Shown here: in pieces, positions 37,233-48,598 of the stretch
Position numbering within the stretch: the first letter of the stretch is position 1
Layout of the letters: every line of letters begins with the position of its first letter
From: Shewanella seohaensis
GTDB taxonomy: Bacteria > Pseudomonadota > Gammaproteobacteria > Enterobacterales > Shewanellaceae
Length of the DNA: 64,000 nt
NCBI RefSeq assembly: GCF_025449215.1
Contig: NZ_CP104900.1
Span: 682,001 to 746,000 of the forward strand
Direction of reading: 5' to 3'
The notes under the pieces: model-generated
Databases searched by the model: none
What the model saw: only the letters and a program-made list of their open reading frames with translations
Told to the model about the DNA's origin: nothing
Program-made: the position numbers and the translations under genes

Positions 37233-39656
37233 ATGCCTAAACAAGACTCTCTTTGGTTGAAATCATTACGCTGGATCCAAAAACACTTAGTGCACACTAT
37301 TGTTGTGCCGCAGGATCCTTTTGCCGATCTGAATCTGGACGCGTCCAGACCGCTTGCTTATGTAATGAAAACAGAATCCCTGAGTGATATTGCTGCGTTA
37401 AGCGAGATCACCACTAAGCTGGGTTTGCCAAGCCCCTACGAGCCGCTTGTGGTAAATGGCGTTGTCGCGCCCCGCGTCGTTTGCCTCGAAGGCCGTAAGC
37501 CTTTGTTTGGCGAGCGTGCCAGTAATGAGCCATTCCTAGAATGTTTTATGCGCCTGTTGGCCGTCCATAAGGAAAAGCCAGAGTTAGATATTCAGCTGGT
37601 GCCTGTGAGTCTGTATTGGGGCCGTACTCCGGGTAAAGAAGACGACACCATGAAGGCGGCTGTGCTTGAGCGCGAGAATCCAACTTGGTTACGTAAGTGC
37701 TTGATGATCCTCTTTTTGGGCCGTCACAACTTTGTGCAGTTTTCGAATGCGGTATCGCTGCGTTACATGGCCGACGAACACGGCACCGATATGGGGATTG
37801 CCCATAAACTGGCGCGGGTGGCCAGAGTGCATTTCCGCCGCCAACGTAAAGTGATGACAGGGCCTGTGCTGCCGAATCGTCAGGCAATGTTCCACTCCCT
37901 GCTGAAATCCGAATCCTTACGCAAGGCGATTCAGGAAGAGGCGGCGAGTAAGAAGATTTCTGAAACCCAAGCCCGTGAAACTGCAATTGAATATCTTGAT
38001 GAAATTGCAGCGAATTATTCCGACAGCCTAGTGCGTATTGCCGAGCGTTTCTTAACTTGGTTATGGAACAAGCTCTACAGCGGTATCAATATCAAAGGTG
38101 CCGAGCAAATCCGTCAACTGCACCATGATGGTCACGAAATTGTTTATGTACCTTGCCATCGCAGCCATATGGATTACCTGCTGTTATCCTACATTCTGTA
38201 TTACCAAGGCATGGTGCCACCGCATATTGCGGCGGGGATTAACCTAAACTTCTGGCCTGCGGGGCCGCTATTCCGCCGTGGCGGCGCTTTCTTTATTCGC
38301 CGTAGTTTTAACGGCAATAAACTCTATACTGCCGTGTTCCGTGAATACCTCGATCAGCTGTTTGCTAAGGGATATTCGGTTGAGTATTTCTCTGAGGGTG
38401 GCCGTTCTCGCACCGGTCGTCTATTGGCGCCGAAAACGGGCATGATCGCCATGACGATCAACAGTGTGCTGCGTGGTATCGAACGCCCTGTCACCTTAGT
38501 GCCTGTGTATTTAGGCTACGATCACGTGATGGAAGTGGCGACTTATCATAAAGAGCTGAGCGGTAAGAAAAAACAGAAAGAATCTGTATGGCAAGTCTTT
38601 GGTGCTATTCGTAAATTAGGTAATTTTGGCCAAGGTTATGTCAACTTTGGTGAGCCGATTACACTGCAAAACTTCTTGAATGAAACTGCGCCTAACTGGC
38701 GAACTGAAGTGGCCGACGATCCCGAGCAAAAACCGACTTGGTTAACCCCAGCGGTCAACGTGTTAGCGAATCGTGTAATGACCCGCATTAACGATGCTGC
38801 CGCGGCCAGTTCTATCACCTTGACCAGCTTAGTGCTGTTGGCGTCGGAGCAAAATGCCCTAGAGCGTTGCTTGCTCGAGCGTCAGTTAGATTTGTACCTG
38901 ACACTGCTTAAGCGTGTGCCTTACACTTCGTTTACGTCGGTGGCCGAAGGTGATGGCAAGCACTTAGTGCAACAAGGATTAGAGCTGAATAAGTTCTCCA
39001 TCAATGCCGATCCTCTGGGTGAGATAGTATCTATTGACGCGAATCAAGCGATTTCAATGACTTACTATCGTAACAATATCATCCACTTATTTATCATCCC
39101 GTCGTTGATTGCCAGCTGCTTAACCAACAATAAGCAGATTTCACGAGCCCATATTCTAGGGATTGTGAGTGACTTCTATCCGCTACTGAAGGCGGAGTTA
39201 TTCATGGGTATCAAGGACCTCCCAAGTTATGTGAATCAAGTGCTGGATCTGTTTATTGAGCAGGGGCTGGTGCAGGAAAGCGATACGCTGTCGGTGGTGA
39301 CCGAGCACACCAGTCAAATGTTGTTGCTGGCCGGAAGCGTTAGCGAAACCTTGCAACGCTATGCGATTATCTTCAATCTGCTGGCCCACAGACCTAAGAT
39401 GGAGCGTTCGGAGCTGGAGTCTGAAAGCCATCTGCTGGCCCAACGTTTAGGGGCGCTGCATGGAATTACCGCGCCAGAATTCTACGACAAGAAACTCTAT
39501 AACACCTTGAGTGTTAAGCTTAAAGAGTTGGGTTATTTCTCCGAGAAGGAAGATAAATCCGACGTTGAGCGCATTCGCGATCAAGCCAATAGCTTACTCA
39601 GAGCCTCAGTGAGACAAACCATAGTTGCGAGCGTGACCGCGGAGCATATCGTTTAA
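37233..39656 (+). CDS. plsB: Glycerol-3-phosphate 1-O-acyltransferase PlsB
   Basis: This 807-residue inner-membrane enzyme acylates the sn-1 position of glycerol-3-phosphate, the first step of phospholipid synthesis. The acyltransferase blocks are visible: block [12 protein letters not shown] (His309, Asp314), block [12 protein letters not shown], block [14 protein letters not shown] and block [13 protein letters not shown]. Its length matches E. coli PlsB. It is divergent from lexA, sharing the 161-base region that contains the SOS boxes. As in E. coli, plsB and lexA are neighbours. Its stop overlaps the start of the next gene (TAATG). Confidence 0.96.
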   Translation: MPKQDSLWLKSLRWIQKHLVHTIVVPQDPFADLNLDASRPLAYVMKTESLSDIAALSEITTKLGLPSPYEPLVVNGVVAPRVVCLEGRKPLFGERASNEPFLECFMRLLAVHKEKPELDIQLVPVSLYWGRTPGKEDDTMKAAVLERENPTWLRKCLMILFLGRHNFVQFSNAVSLRYMADEHGTDMGIAHKLARVARVHFRRQRKVMTGPVLPNRQAMFHSLLKSESLRKAIQEEAASKKISETQARETAIEYLDEIAANYSDSLVRIAERFLTWLWNKLYSGINIKGAEQIRQLHHDGHEIVYVPCHRSHMDYLLLSYILYYQGMVPPHIAAGINLNFWPAGPLFRRGGAFFIRRSFNGNKLYTAVFREYLDQLFAKGYSVEYFSEGGRSRTGRLLAPKTGMIAMTINSVLRGIERPVTLVPVYLGYDHVMEVATYHKELSGKKKQKESVWQVFGAIRKLGNFGQGYVNFGEPITLQNFLNETAPNWRTEVADDPEQKPTWLTPAVNVLANRVMTRINDAAAASSITLTSLVLLASEQNALERCLLERQLDLYLTLLKRVPYTSFTSVAEGDGKHLVQQGLELNKFSINADPLGEIVSIDANQAISMTYYRNNIIHLFIIPSLIASCLTNNKQISRAHILGIVSDFYPLLKAELFMGIKDLPSYVNQVLDLFIEQGLVQESDTLSVVTEHTSQMLLLAGSVSETLQRYAIIFNLLAHRPKMERSELESESHLLAQRLGALHGITAPEFYDKKLYNTLSVKLKELGYFSEKEDKSDVERIRDQANSLLRASVRQTIVASVTAEHIV

Positions 39657-40912
39657 TGGCTAACCATATGAATGCGGCGAAGAATAAGCCGGTGGGCAAG
39701 TCTTTGCTCGGTGGTGCCATGATTATTGCCGGCACCACAGTCGGGGCGGGGATGTTTTCTTTGCCCGTTGTGGGCGCTGGCATGTGGTTTGGCTACTCGG
39801 TACTAATGTTACTCGGTATTTGGTTCTGCATGTTGATGTCGGGATTGTTACTGCTCGAAACCAACTTGCATTTCGAGCCGGGAGCGAGTTTCGATACCCT
39901 GACCAAGGAAACCCTAGGCCAGTTTTGGCGGATCGTGAATGGGGTATCGATTGCCTTCGTGCTTTACATCTTAACCTACGCCTACATCAGTGGCGGCGGC
40001 TCGATTGTTAACCATAGCCTACAGGGTATGGGTATTGAGTTACCCCAAAGTGTTGCTGGATTAGTATTTGCGGTTGTGCTGGCCTGTATCGTGTTGATCA
40101 GCACCAAGGCGGTGGACCGTATTACGACCATAATGCTCGGCGGGATGATCATCACTTTCTTCCTCGCGATTGGTAATTTACTGATCGAGATTGATGTGAC
40201 TAAGTTGCTCGAACCGGATGGCAATCAAAGCTATATGCCTTATCTGTGGGCTGCTTTGCCTTTTGGCTTGGCAAGTTTTGGCTACCATGGCAACGTGCCG
40301 AGTCTGGTGAAGTACTATGGCAAAGATTCATCGACCATCATCAAAGCGATTTTCGTCGGCACTTTCATCGCACTGATCATTTATGCCTGCTGGTTAGTCG
40401 CCACTATGGGCAACATTCCCCGCAGCCAATTTAGTGAGATTATTGCCCAGGGTGGTAATATGGGTGTGTTAGTCGGCGCCTTGTCGAAAGTGATGGAAAG
40501 TAGCTGGTTAAACAGCATGTTAACCCTGTTTGCTAACTTGGCTGTGGCGTCTTCTTTCCTTGGCGTGACCTTAGGCTTATTCGATTATTTGGCCGATTTA
40601 TTTGGGTTCGACGATACGCGCTCGGGGCGGATGAAAACGGCAATCGTCACCTTTGTGCCGCCGACCATATTAGGTTTGCTGTTCCCCGATGGCTTTTTGG
40701 TTGCCATTGGTTTCGCAGCCTTAGCGGCAACCGTTTGGGCCGTCATAGTGCCAGCACTGATGGCCTATAAATCGAGACAGCAGTTCCCTAACCATCAAGG
40801 TTTTAGAGTCTTTGGTGGCACGCCGTTAATTATCCTTGTGGTGCTATATGGCGTGGTGACAGGGGCTTGTCATCTACTCGCGATGGCGAATTTATTGCCG
40901 CAGTTCTCCTAA
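39656..40912 (+). CDS. tyrP: Aromatic amino acid permease (TyrP/Mtr, HAAAP family)
   Basis: This 418-residue inner-membrane symporter has about 11 membrane segments. It starts with SLLGGAMIIAGTTVGAGMFSLPVVGAG, the glycine-rich first segment of the hydroxy/aromatic amino acid permease family, and has PFGLASFGYHGNVPSLVKYYG, another family motif. Tyrosine or tryptophan is the likely substrate; the exact one is not clear from sequence. The start overlaps the plsB stop by one base, so the two are probably co-transcribed, which is functionally unrelated. A terminator follows. Confidence 0.85.
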   Translation: MANHMNAAKNKPVGKSLLGGAMIIAGTTVGAGMFSLPVVGAGMWFGYSVLMLLGIWFCMLMSGLLLLETNLHFEPGASFDTLTKETLGQFWRIVNGVSIAFVLYILTYAYISGGGSIVNHSLQGMGIELPQSVAGLVFAVVLACIVLISTKAVDRITTIMLGGMIITFFLAIGNLLIEIDVTKLLEPDGNQSYMPYLWAALPFGLASFGYHGNVPSLVKYYGKDSSTIIKAIFVGTFIALIIYACWLVATMGNIPRSQFSEIIAQGGNMGVLVGALSKVMESSWLNSMLTLFANLAVASSFLGVTLGLFDYLADLFGFDDTRSGRMKTAIVTFVPPTILGLLFPDGFLVAIGFAALAATVWAVIVPALMAYKSRQQFPNHQGFRVFGGTPLIILVVLYGVVTGACHLLAMANLLPQFS

Positions 40913-40930
40913 GTATTTCGCCTACGAATC

Positions 40931-40955
40931 AAGCCCTCAAATTGAGGGCTTTTTC
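40931..40955 (+). terminator. Rho-independent terminator after the tyrP-like gene
   Basis: Arms AAGCCCTC and GAGGGCTT around AAATT, followed by TTTTCTTT. Confidence 0.88.
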
Positions 40956-41044
40956 TTTATATTCATCTTTTTATCGCCAAAACTGGACAGTTGCACAAAC
41001 TCCAGCTTAACTCGAACACATTATCTGTTTGATTGGAGTCTGCA

Positions 41045-41820
41045 ATGAGGATTACTCAGTATGCACAGGGACAGGCCTGTTGGGTCGAACTGGCGAGCCA
41101 TGACTGGCAGGGCGCACAGGCGTTTTACCATGCACTGTTTGGTTGGAATGCGGTGGAAATGGCGATTCCTAATGGTCATTTCTCGCTGTTCAATCTGGAG
41201 GGAGACGATTTAGGGGCCATGTATCAAATCCCTGAGTCGGAACCACAGATCCCTAGCCATTGGCGGATCTATTTTGCGGTTAAGGATATCGAAGCAACGG
41301 TTGCCGCCATCCTAGCTGCGGGTGGGCAATTACACATGGGACCGCACGTGGTGGGGGATGCGGGCGTGATGGCGCAGGTGAGCGACCCCGAAGGCGCACG
41401 TTTTGCCCTGTGGCAAGCGAAAAATCACTCTGGCTCGCGTCGCCAAGGTGAAGAAAATACTCTATGTTGGGTGGAGCTGGCCTGCCGCGAACCTAGCGCC
41501 GAAGCCAGTTTTTACACTCAAGTGTATCCTTGGACCGCACTTCCTAGCCATGTGCCCGGCATCGATTACACCGAGTGGCAAATCGACGGTCAGTCTATGG
41601 GGGCATGATGAAAATGATGCCAGAATGGGGCGAGATCCCCGCCCATTGGATGCCTTATTTTGTGGTGGCGGATTGTGATGCTTTTGCCGCTAAGGCGCAG
41701 GGGCTGGGCGCACAGCTATGCGTGCCGCCAAGCGATATCCCCGATGTGGGACGTTTTGCGGTGATTGCCGACGCGCAAGGGGCAACTTTTGCGGTCATCA
41801 AGTTAAATGCGCTATCTTAA
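41045..41820 (+). CDS. Two-domain VOC (glyoxalase/bleomycin-resistance fold) protein (frameshifted)
   Basis: This is a 258-residue protein after repair, made of two tandem VOC domains (about 8-125 and 138-257). Each begins with a similar pattern: CWVELASHDWQGAQAFYHALFGW and CWVELACREPSAEASFYTQVY. Each ends with SDPEGARFALWQ or ADAQGATFAVIK. VOC proteins use a metal to act on small molecules; the substrate is unknown. One G is missing in the G5 run at 41599-41603, and adding it gives QSMGGMMKMMPEWGEIPAHW. The ATG at 41045 is chosen over the one at 41033 because the domain begins shortly after it. The gene stands alone between terminators. Confidence 0.87.
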
Positions 41821-41852
41821 GCTGGCGAGGAGAGATTTCAGCATAAACGACA

Positions 41853-41890
41853 ATAAAACCTAGGTTTATTGAGTCATACCTAGGTTTTAT
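41853..41890. terminator. Bidirectional hairpin between convergent genes
   Basis: Thirteen-base arms ATAAAACCTAGGT and ACCTAGGTTTTAT around 12 bases. Its A/T-rich base can provide T tracts in both directions. Confidence 0.75.
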
Positions 41891-41932
41891 ATGGTCTTAT
41901 GTCGATGCGCTTATTCCTTTATCCGCTACTGG

Positions 41933-43894
41933 CTACACCTTAAACTCACTCACTAAACCATCCAGCTGTTGACCTATCCCCAGCAAGCCATTGGCAGAGC
42001 TGGCAGCCTGTTTAACCCCCGTCAGAGTACGGTTGGCGCTGTCATTCACGCTGTTGATCGACATATTAATTTCTTCCACCACGGTCGACTGCTGCTCGGC
42101 AGCGTGGGCCATTTGCGAGACCGAGTGGGTGATCGACATGACCATTTCGGTGATAGTCGAGAGGGCTGATTCCACTTGGGTTACTTGCTCGACCGTGCTG
42201 TTGGTGGCTTCTCGGCTTTGTCCCATCATGGTCGCCGCTGAGCCCGATCTATCCTGCAGTGTTTGGATGATTTGCTGGATTTGCTTGGTCGATTCTTGCG
42301 TTCTGCTGGCAAGTGAACGTACTTCATCGGCCACCACGGCAAAGCCTCGTCCTTGCTCGCCTGCCCGCGCCGCTTCGATGGCCGCGTTGAGCGCCAACAG
42401 ATTGGTTTGCTCGGCAATGGCGCGGATCACATCTAACACGGCACCAATCTTATCGCTGTCGTTACGTAACTGCTCTATGGTGGTGGCCGAGGCTTCGACT
42501 TTGCTCGCCAGTTCCCTCATCGAATGGGTGGCGCGGGTGACTGTCTCGCGGCCGAGGAGGGCTTGTGCTTTGGCATCTTCTGAGAGCTTATTGGCAGTAT
42601 CGGCACTGGCTGCGACTTCGACGGCACTGGCGGCCATTTCGGTGATGGCCGAGGCGACGAGTTGGGTTTCATTCTGCTGTGAACTCATGTCTTGAGTTGC
42701 ACTGTGAGTCACACTGTTTAACTGGGTTGATGCGCTAACCATTTGAACAGTCGTGTCTTTGACTTCGGCCACTAACTGCTGGATCCGCAGCACAAAGCGG
42801 TTAAAGTTTTTGGCCAGCTGGGTCAGTTCGTCATGGCCGTTTACGGGGAGGCGCTGGGTGAGATCGGCCTCGCCATCGGCGATTTCATTCAGTAGCGCCA
42901 CCACTTCACGTATGGTGCGCAGCAGGCTTTGGGTCACTATCACGGTAATAAAGGCGGAAAGCAGAATCGCGATCAGCAGGATAATGTTGATAAAGATGAT
43001 TTTTTGGCTGACTTCCTTGGCGGCGATATCGCCCGCTTCGGAGAGAGACTTCATGGTATTGTCTTGCAGATCTGAGGTTATCTGCGCCATTTCGATGCCG
43101 ATATTATCGAGCTGCACTATGGCTTGATTGCGGTTGTTAATCGCCTCAAAGACCCCGTTGGCCGCTTGTTCATATTCACTAAGTAGTCCGGCGGCTTGCT
43201 TGACTTGTGATTGATAGCTCAAATTATCGAGCGCGGCGGCAAGCTCATCCATAGTGGTATGAGTGTTGACGATTTCGTCCCGAAAACGCTGCGCCTGATC
43301 GGCTTGGTTATCGAGGAGAAACTTGCTGACATAGAGGCAAGCCAACAGCAGTTCACGCAGATTTTTACCGGCGAAGAAGGCGCCCTGAACATCGCCATCG
43401 GTAAAAGAAGACTGCATGATCTGGGAGATAATTTTCTCGATTTCGGGCCCTTTGACATCGAGTATGCCGGTGACTAGCTTGGCCCTTTGCTGCTGATTAG
43501 TCACGACATGGCGATTAAAAATATCCACATACTCTTTTTCATGGGCAATGATCTGCTCAAGCATTTGAGTTCGTTCAGGATTATCTATATGGGCTTTGGC
43601 CTTTGCCAATATGTCACGGGTTTTGCTGTCTTGGGCGCTAAATTCGGCTGCCGTCTCGCTGGAGCCGGTTTTGACATAGGTTTTTACCGTGAGGCGCAGG
43701 CGATAAATTTCCTGTAGCAGGCTACTGGTGAGATCGCTTTCTGGGGCAAGATCTTCAGTAACAGCGCGCATCCGATTATCAATGTCGGTCAGGGCAAAGT
43801 AGCTTAATACCCCTAAAGTGATAAGCATGGCAACGAGAAAGACAGGAACGATAGCAAGCTTTTTAGTGAGCGTTAACTGATTGATAGAAAACAT
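41933..43894 (-). CDS. Methyl-accepting chemotaxis protein with HBM-type sensor
   Basis: This 653-residue chemoreceptor has a membrane segment at about 12-33, a periplasmic region of about 270 residues that is long and wholly helical (in keeping with a helical bimodular sensor), and a second membrane segment ([22 protein letters not shown]). A HAMP domain (about 325-380) precedes the signalling domain with the tip [35 protein letters not shown]. The HBM assignment is from size and helical pattern only. The tip is nearly identical to that of the receptor at 3415-5390, so both should feed the same CheA/CheW arrays. The frame is intact. Confidence 0.92.
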   Translation of the reverse strand: MFSINQLTLTKKLAIVPVFLVAMLITLGVLSYFALTDIDNRMRAVTEDLAPESDLTSSLLQEIYRLRLTVKTYVKTGSSETAAEFSAQDSKTRDILAKAKAHIDNPERTQMLEQIIAHEKEYVDIFNRHVVTNQQQRAKLVTGILDVKGPEIEKIISQIMQSSFTDGDVQGAFFAGKNLRELLLACLYVSKFLLDNQADQAQRFRDEIVNTHTTMDELAAALDNLSYQSQVKQAAGLLSEYEQAANGVFEAINNRNQAIVQLDNIGIEMAQITSDLQDNTMKSLSEAGDIAAKEVSQKIIFINIILLIAILLSAFITVIVTQSLLRTIREVVALLNEIADGEADLTQRLPVNGHDELTQLAKNFNRFVLRIQQLVAEVKDTTVQMVSASTQLNSVTHSATQDMSSQQNETQLVASAITEMAASAVEVAASADTANKLSEDAKAQALLGRETVTRATHSMRELASKVEASATTIEQLRNDSDKIGAVLDVIRAIAEQTNLLALNAAIEAARAGEQGRGFAVVADEVRSLASRTQESTKQIQQIIQTLQDRSGSAATMMGQSREATNSTVEQVTQVESALSTITEMVMSITHSVSQMAHAAEQQSTVVEEINMSINSVNDSANRTLTGVKQAASSANGLLGIGQQLDGLVSEFKV

Positions 43895-44120
43895 AGTTAC
43901 CTCAGAATAAACTTGTCTTCCATGGCTTGGATTAAAGCGCTAGCTCCTGTACTAGGCACGGCTTGTTTGAGTATAGGAGACATATCCTGAGGTAAAGGGA
44001 CAGCTTAAATGAAGTTTCGTTAATATTGGGCGAGGGCGTTTGGGAGGGATAACCGTTTTTAGCCTCTTGGTTTATAAGCGGTTGCCAGTGGCGATATACC
44101 TCGCCACTGGCTGTATGCGG

Positions 44121-45276
44121 TTAGTTTGGATTGTCGATAAACAGTGTGGCCGGGCAATTGGTTTTTTCGCCTTCGGCGCCTTAGCGAGCAGACTCGGCAA
44201 AGAGTCGGAGTTGTTGATGACTTGAGGCAGGTTAATGCGAATTTCACTCAAGAGTCCTTTGGCGCAGTCTAGGGTGACTTTAGTGTGCGCACCTTGGCCA
44301 AAGCTGGCATCAAAGCTCTGATTTAGCTCCTGTTGAGTCACTTTTTTACCGATTCTTTCATGGATAAATTGTTGTACCCATGCAGAGGCATTCACTTCCT
44401 GTGTCAGCTGAGTCGCCAGTAAGAAGTAGTCATTAGGGTCTTGGTTGCGACAGGTGCCATGTTTCCACCATTCATGACGCTCTAAACAGCTGCCGTAGCG
44501 GGCGCTTGGCATCACTTCCTCGAGATTTTTTGGACGGAGGCATTGAGCGTCACCTCGGGATAATCACAAAAATCACTCGGTTGTTGTTTCACGCTGCTGC
44601 AAAAGCCGTAACGGGTGCCACATTGCTGGCGATTCGGCCAGAGGCCATGCAGGCTAAAGTGTTGCCACTGAGGCGCATCACTGTTCTGGCTTAAGGCGCG
44701 GCACTCAGGTTTACGGCTGCCATAGAGTTCGCAAAAGGTGCTCTGCCAACTCAGGGCGAGCACATTGGAGTCGTAGTTATCTTCGATTTGACACACATTG
44801 CCTTGGCGCTTCTCTGGCGTGCCACGTTCTTGCGGGTTTTCACTCTTAACCGCCATGCTCTCGCTAGTGAGGTTTGTTTGCGCGGGCTCGACATTAGCGG
44901 CTGGTTGAGCGGTCGCTATGGATTCGGCGGGCGCTGTAGCTGCGGCATTGTATTGTCCGCAATCACCTTTTATCCAACGCAGTGGCGAGCTGTTGGCATT
45001 AGTTCGCACCCTAAGCCAATCGGGATTACTGCTATTGCCTAAAATTTCGGCAACGGGATAACGCTCGCCAATATTGCTCTGCCAATCATCGGGATTGGTT
45101 TGTTTATTTTTAGACTGAAACAGTTCACAGCGCTTGTTGGCGACAAACTCTCCCGAGGCAGGGGCCGCCTGAAGTGCGATGGGCGTAAAACCTATCAACA
45201 ACAGCCCCAGCAAGCCAAAGCTATGGCGATAAATACCTGCGCGGTTGTGGATGGGAAGAGAAAATAAAGCTGTCAT
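44121..45276 (-). CDS. Periplasmic ribonuclease T2 family protein with N-terminal extension (two frameshifts)
   Basis: This is a 385-residue secreted RNase after repair. It has a signal peptide (about 1-38), an SH3-like N-terminal region (about 45-105) with DWLRVRTNANSSPLRWIKGDCG, a linker, and the RNase T2 domain. Both catalytic motifs are present: CAS I HFSLHGLWPN and CAS II RHEWWKHGTC. One base is missing in T6 at 44526-44531, restoring VQKNLEEVMPSARYG. A second probable loss at CC 44179-44180 restores the ending KTNCPATLFIDNPN with a stop at 44121; as written, the frame ends at 44072 with an unrelated tail. It cleaves RNA non-specifically, probably for nutrient recovery. Confidence 0.87.
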
Positions 45277-45395
45277 TCGCTGGCGTCCTTTCTGCTAAGG
45301 CGGTGGTACAAACACATGATGTTGCAAGCTGCTATTGTGCAGTGAAATTACCGAATACGCGAATAGGATATGGACTGAAAAGCTACTTCGAATTC

Positions 45396-45435
45396 AAAAA
45401 CATAACCCCTAGCGTTAATCTCGCTAGGGGTTATG
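45396..45435 (-). terminator. Rho-independent terminator after cusA
   Basis: Perfect 14-base arms CATAACCCCTAGCG and CGCTAGGGGTTATG around seven bases, followed on the minus strand by TTTTT. Confidence 0.9.
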
Positions 45436-45453
45436 GTCAGTTAAAGCAAAGGG

Positions 45454-48400
45454 TTATTCTGCTTTATTGATTTGGCGAGCGTAGATCAACAGATACAGTG
45501 CAGGCAGAACAAACAGCGACAATATCGGTGCCGTGACCATACCGCCGACCATAGGAGCGGCGATTTTTTGCATCACATCGTTACCCGAACCTGCGCCCCA
45601 CATGATGGGCAAGAGGCCGAAGAAGATGGTTGCTACCGTCATTGCTTTAGGTCGAATACGCATGACCGCACCTTCAATCAAGGCTTCTTTTAAGTCCTCG
45701 ACGGTGTGGTAGGTGTTTTTCTCCTGCCGATGTTTAATGGCGTTATTGAGGTACACCAACATCACCACCCCGAATTCGGCGGCGACCCCGCAAGGGCGAT
45801 CATCCCCACGGCGACGGCGACCGAGATGTTGTAGTCGAGCAGATACAACAACCAAGTGCTACCCACGAGGGCGAAGGGAAGGCTGAGCATAATAATGCTG
45901 GCCTGCATGGTCGAGCCAAAGGTCATCATCAGTAGGATAAAGATTACCCCGAGTGCCATAGGGATCACTTGCTTGAGTTTAGCGTCGACCCGCTGCATGT
46001 ACTCGTACTGACCCGCAAAGCTGTAGCTGTAACGAGCTGGGACCACGAGTTCCTCATCCAAGGCTGTTTTGGCGGCCGCGATATATTCACCAATCGAAGT
46101 GCCTTCGATATCGATAAACACCCACGAAATTAACCGGCCGTTTTCACTCTTAAGCATAGGCGCGCCATCGGTAATTTCGATATCGGCCAAATTACGCAGT
46201 GGCAAATAATGACCCGATTTAGTGATCACCGGCAGTTCGCGCAGTTTCTCGATATTGTCACGCAGTTCGCGTGGGTAACGCAGGTTGATGGGGTAGCGCT
46301 CTGAGCCCTGCACCGACTCACCAATATCCATACCGCCAATCGCGTAACGTACTACATCTTGGATATCCTGTAGTGTCATGCCATAGCGGGCGGCTACATC
46401 GAGTTTGGGGCTGATATCAATATAGCGACCGCCACCACTGCGTTCGGCGTAGGCCGATTTGGTGTGCGGCACTTTACTTAAGATAGCCTCAATCTTAGCG
46501 CCTAGGGTTTGTAGCTCATTGACATCGGCGCCAGTGATCTTAATCCCCACGGGGGTTTTAATCCCCGTCGACAGCATATCGATACGGGTTTTAATTGGTT
46601 GCACCCAAGCGTTGGTTAGCCCGGGCACTTTCACCGTTTGCTGCAACTGATTAATGATGCCGTCTAAGGTCATGCCCTCACGCCATTCATCATGGGGGTT
46701 GAGCATAATCGTGGTTTCGAGCATGGTCAGCGGCGCGGGATCGGTTGCAGTTTCGGCGCGGCCGACTTTACCGAATACGCGGGCCACTTCAGGGACGGTT
46801 TTAATCAAACGGTCGGTCTGTTGCAGCACTTCGGCGGCTTTACTGGCGCTGATCCCTGGTAGTGCCGTTGGCATATAGAGTAAATCCCCTCTTCGAGGGC
46901 GGGCATAAATTCACTGCCCATACGCGTCATAGGATACCAAGCGCTCGCCAATGCCACTAAGGCAAGCACTATGGTGATTTTAGGGAACTTAAGCACCAGT
47001 TTTAATGCCGGTTGATACAGGGCAATCAGCACGCGACTGATGGGGTTACTGCGCTCGCTTGGGATTTTCCCACGGATAAAGTAACCCATGAGAATCGGCA
47101 CTAAGGTAATAGATAAAAATGCGGCCGCGGCCATAGCAAAGGTTTTGGTGTAGGCGAGCGGTGCGAATAAGCGTCCTTCCTGCGCCTCTAGCGCGAAGAC
47201 GGGCACAAAGCTTAAGGTGATGATAATCAGCGAGAAAAATAGCGCTGGGCCGACTTCAATCGAAGCCTCGGTCACAATGCGCCAGTGCTCTTTTACCGAA
47301 GGTTCACGGTCGTGCTCGGCTTTAAAATGCTCCAAATGTTTGTGCAGGTTTTCGATCATAACGATGGCACCGTCAACGACCGCACCGATAGCAATAGCGA
47401 TACCGCCAAGACTCATGATGTTGGCATTCACGCCCATTTTGTTCATCACGATAAAGGCGATGAGAATCGACAGCGGCAAGGTGATCACAGCCACTAAGGT
47501 TGAGCGCGCATGCAGCAAAAACAGCAGACACACTAAGCCTACGACCAGCATTTCTTCGACTACTTTGCTGAACAGGTTGTCGACGGACTTTTGGATCAGT
47601 TGCGAACGGTCATAGGTTGGAATGATTTCCACGCCGTCAGGCAGACCGGTTTTTAACTCTTCAAGTTTAGCTTTGACCGCATCGATAGTTGCGAGGGCGT
47701 TTTCACCGTAACGCATGACCACAATGCCGCCTACGACTTCGCCTTCACCATCTAGCTCGGCAATACCACGGCGAGAAGCAGGGCCTTTACGGACGGTCGC
47801 AACATCCTTAAGCAACAAGCCTGTGCCGGATGGGCTAGTGATCCCTAAAGGAATTTCACGGAAATCCTCTAAGGTTTGGCGATAACCCTTAGCGCGCACC
47901 ATGTATTCGGCTTCGGCCATTTCGACCACAGAACCACCTGCCTCGCTGTTGGCTTTATCGATCGCTTGCTTAACGGCGGCGATATCGAGCTTGTAAATCG
48001 CCATTTTGTCCGGCTCAAGCACTATCTGATAGGTTTGTTCCATGCCGCCGACGGTCGCAACTTCGGAGACGCCGGCAACACTTTGTAGCTCGAGTTTGAG
48101 ATACCAATCTTGCAAGCTCTTGAGCTGAGACAGGTCTAAGTTGCCGGAGCGATCGACCAGTGCGTACTCAAATACCCAACCCACGCCTGAGGCATCGGGG
48201 CCGAGTGAGGGTTGTACCCCTTGAGGTAAGCGACTGCTGATCTGGCTTAAATACTCCAACACCCGCGAGCGCGCCCAATAGATGTCAGTGCCATCTTCGA
48301 AGATCACATACACATAAGAGTCACCAAACATCGAAAAACCCCGCACGGTTTTTGCACCGGGCACGGCTAACATGGCGGTTGAGAGAGGGTAAGTTACTTG

Positions 48401-48589
48401 TTCTTCAACCAATTTTGGCGCTTGGCCCGGATAAGGAGTCTTAATAATCACCTGCACATCGGATAAGTCCGGCAGGGCATCGAGCGGCGTTTTACGCAGC
48501 TCCTGTATCCCCCAGACAGTGATCATCATGGCGATAATCAACACCATGAGCCTTTGTCTGATCGAGGACTCGATAATATATTTCAACAT
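45454..48589 (-). CDS. cusA: CusA-type heavy-metal efflux RND transporter (two frameshifts)
   Basis: This is a 1045-residue inner-membrane RND pump after repair, the size of E. coli CusA. The beginning [18 protein letters not shown] and the loop [21 protein letters not shown] identify the HME (heavy-metal efflux) branch. Methionine-rich steps fit Cu(I)/Ag(I), but the metal is inferred. Conserved charged residues of the proton path are in [14 protein letters not shown] and [14 protein letters not shown]. Missing bases lie in C4 at 46886-46889 and C4 at 45786-45789. The gene follows cusB by nine bases. No outer-membrane CusC gene is present beside it, so the channel must be encoded elsewhere. 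Confidence 0.93.
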
Positions 48590-48598
48590 AATCCGCTC

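Noticed and set aside
41991..42695. Long open frame of 234 codons antisense to the chemoreceptor gene
   Set aside because: It runs exactly opposite a strongly conserved MCP coding region, has low-complexity Ser/Ala composition and no family pattern; it is a mirror of codon bias.
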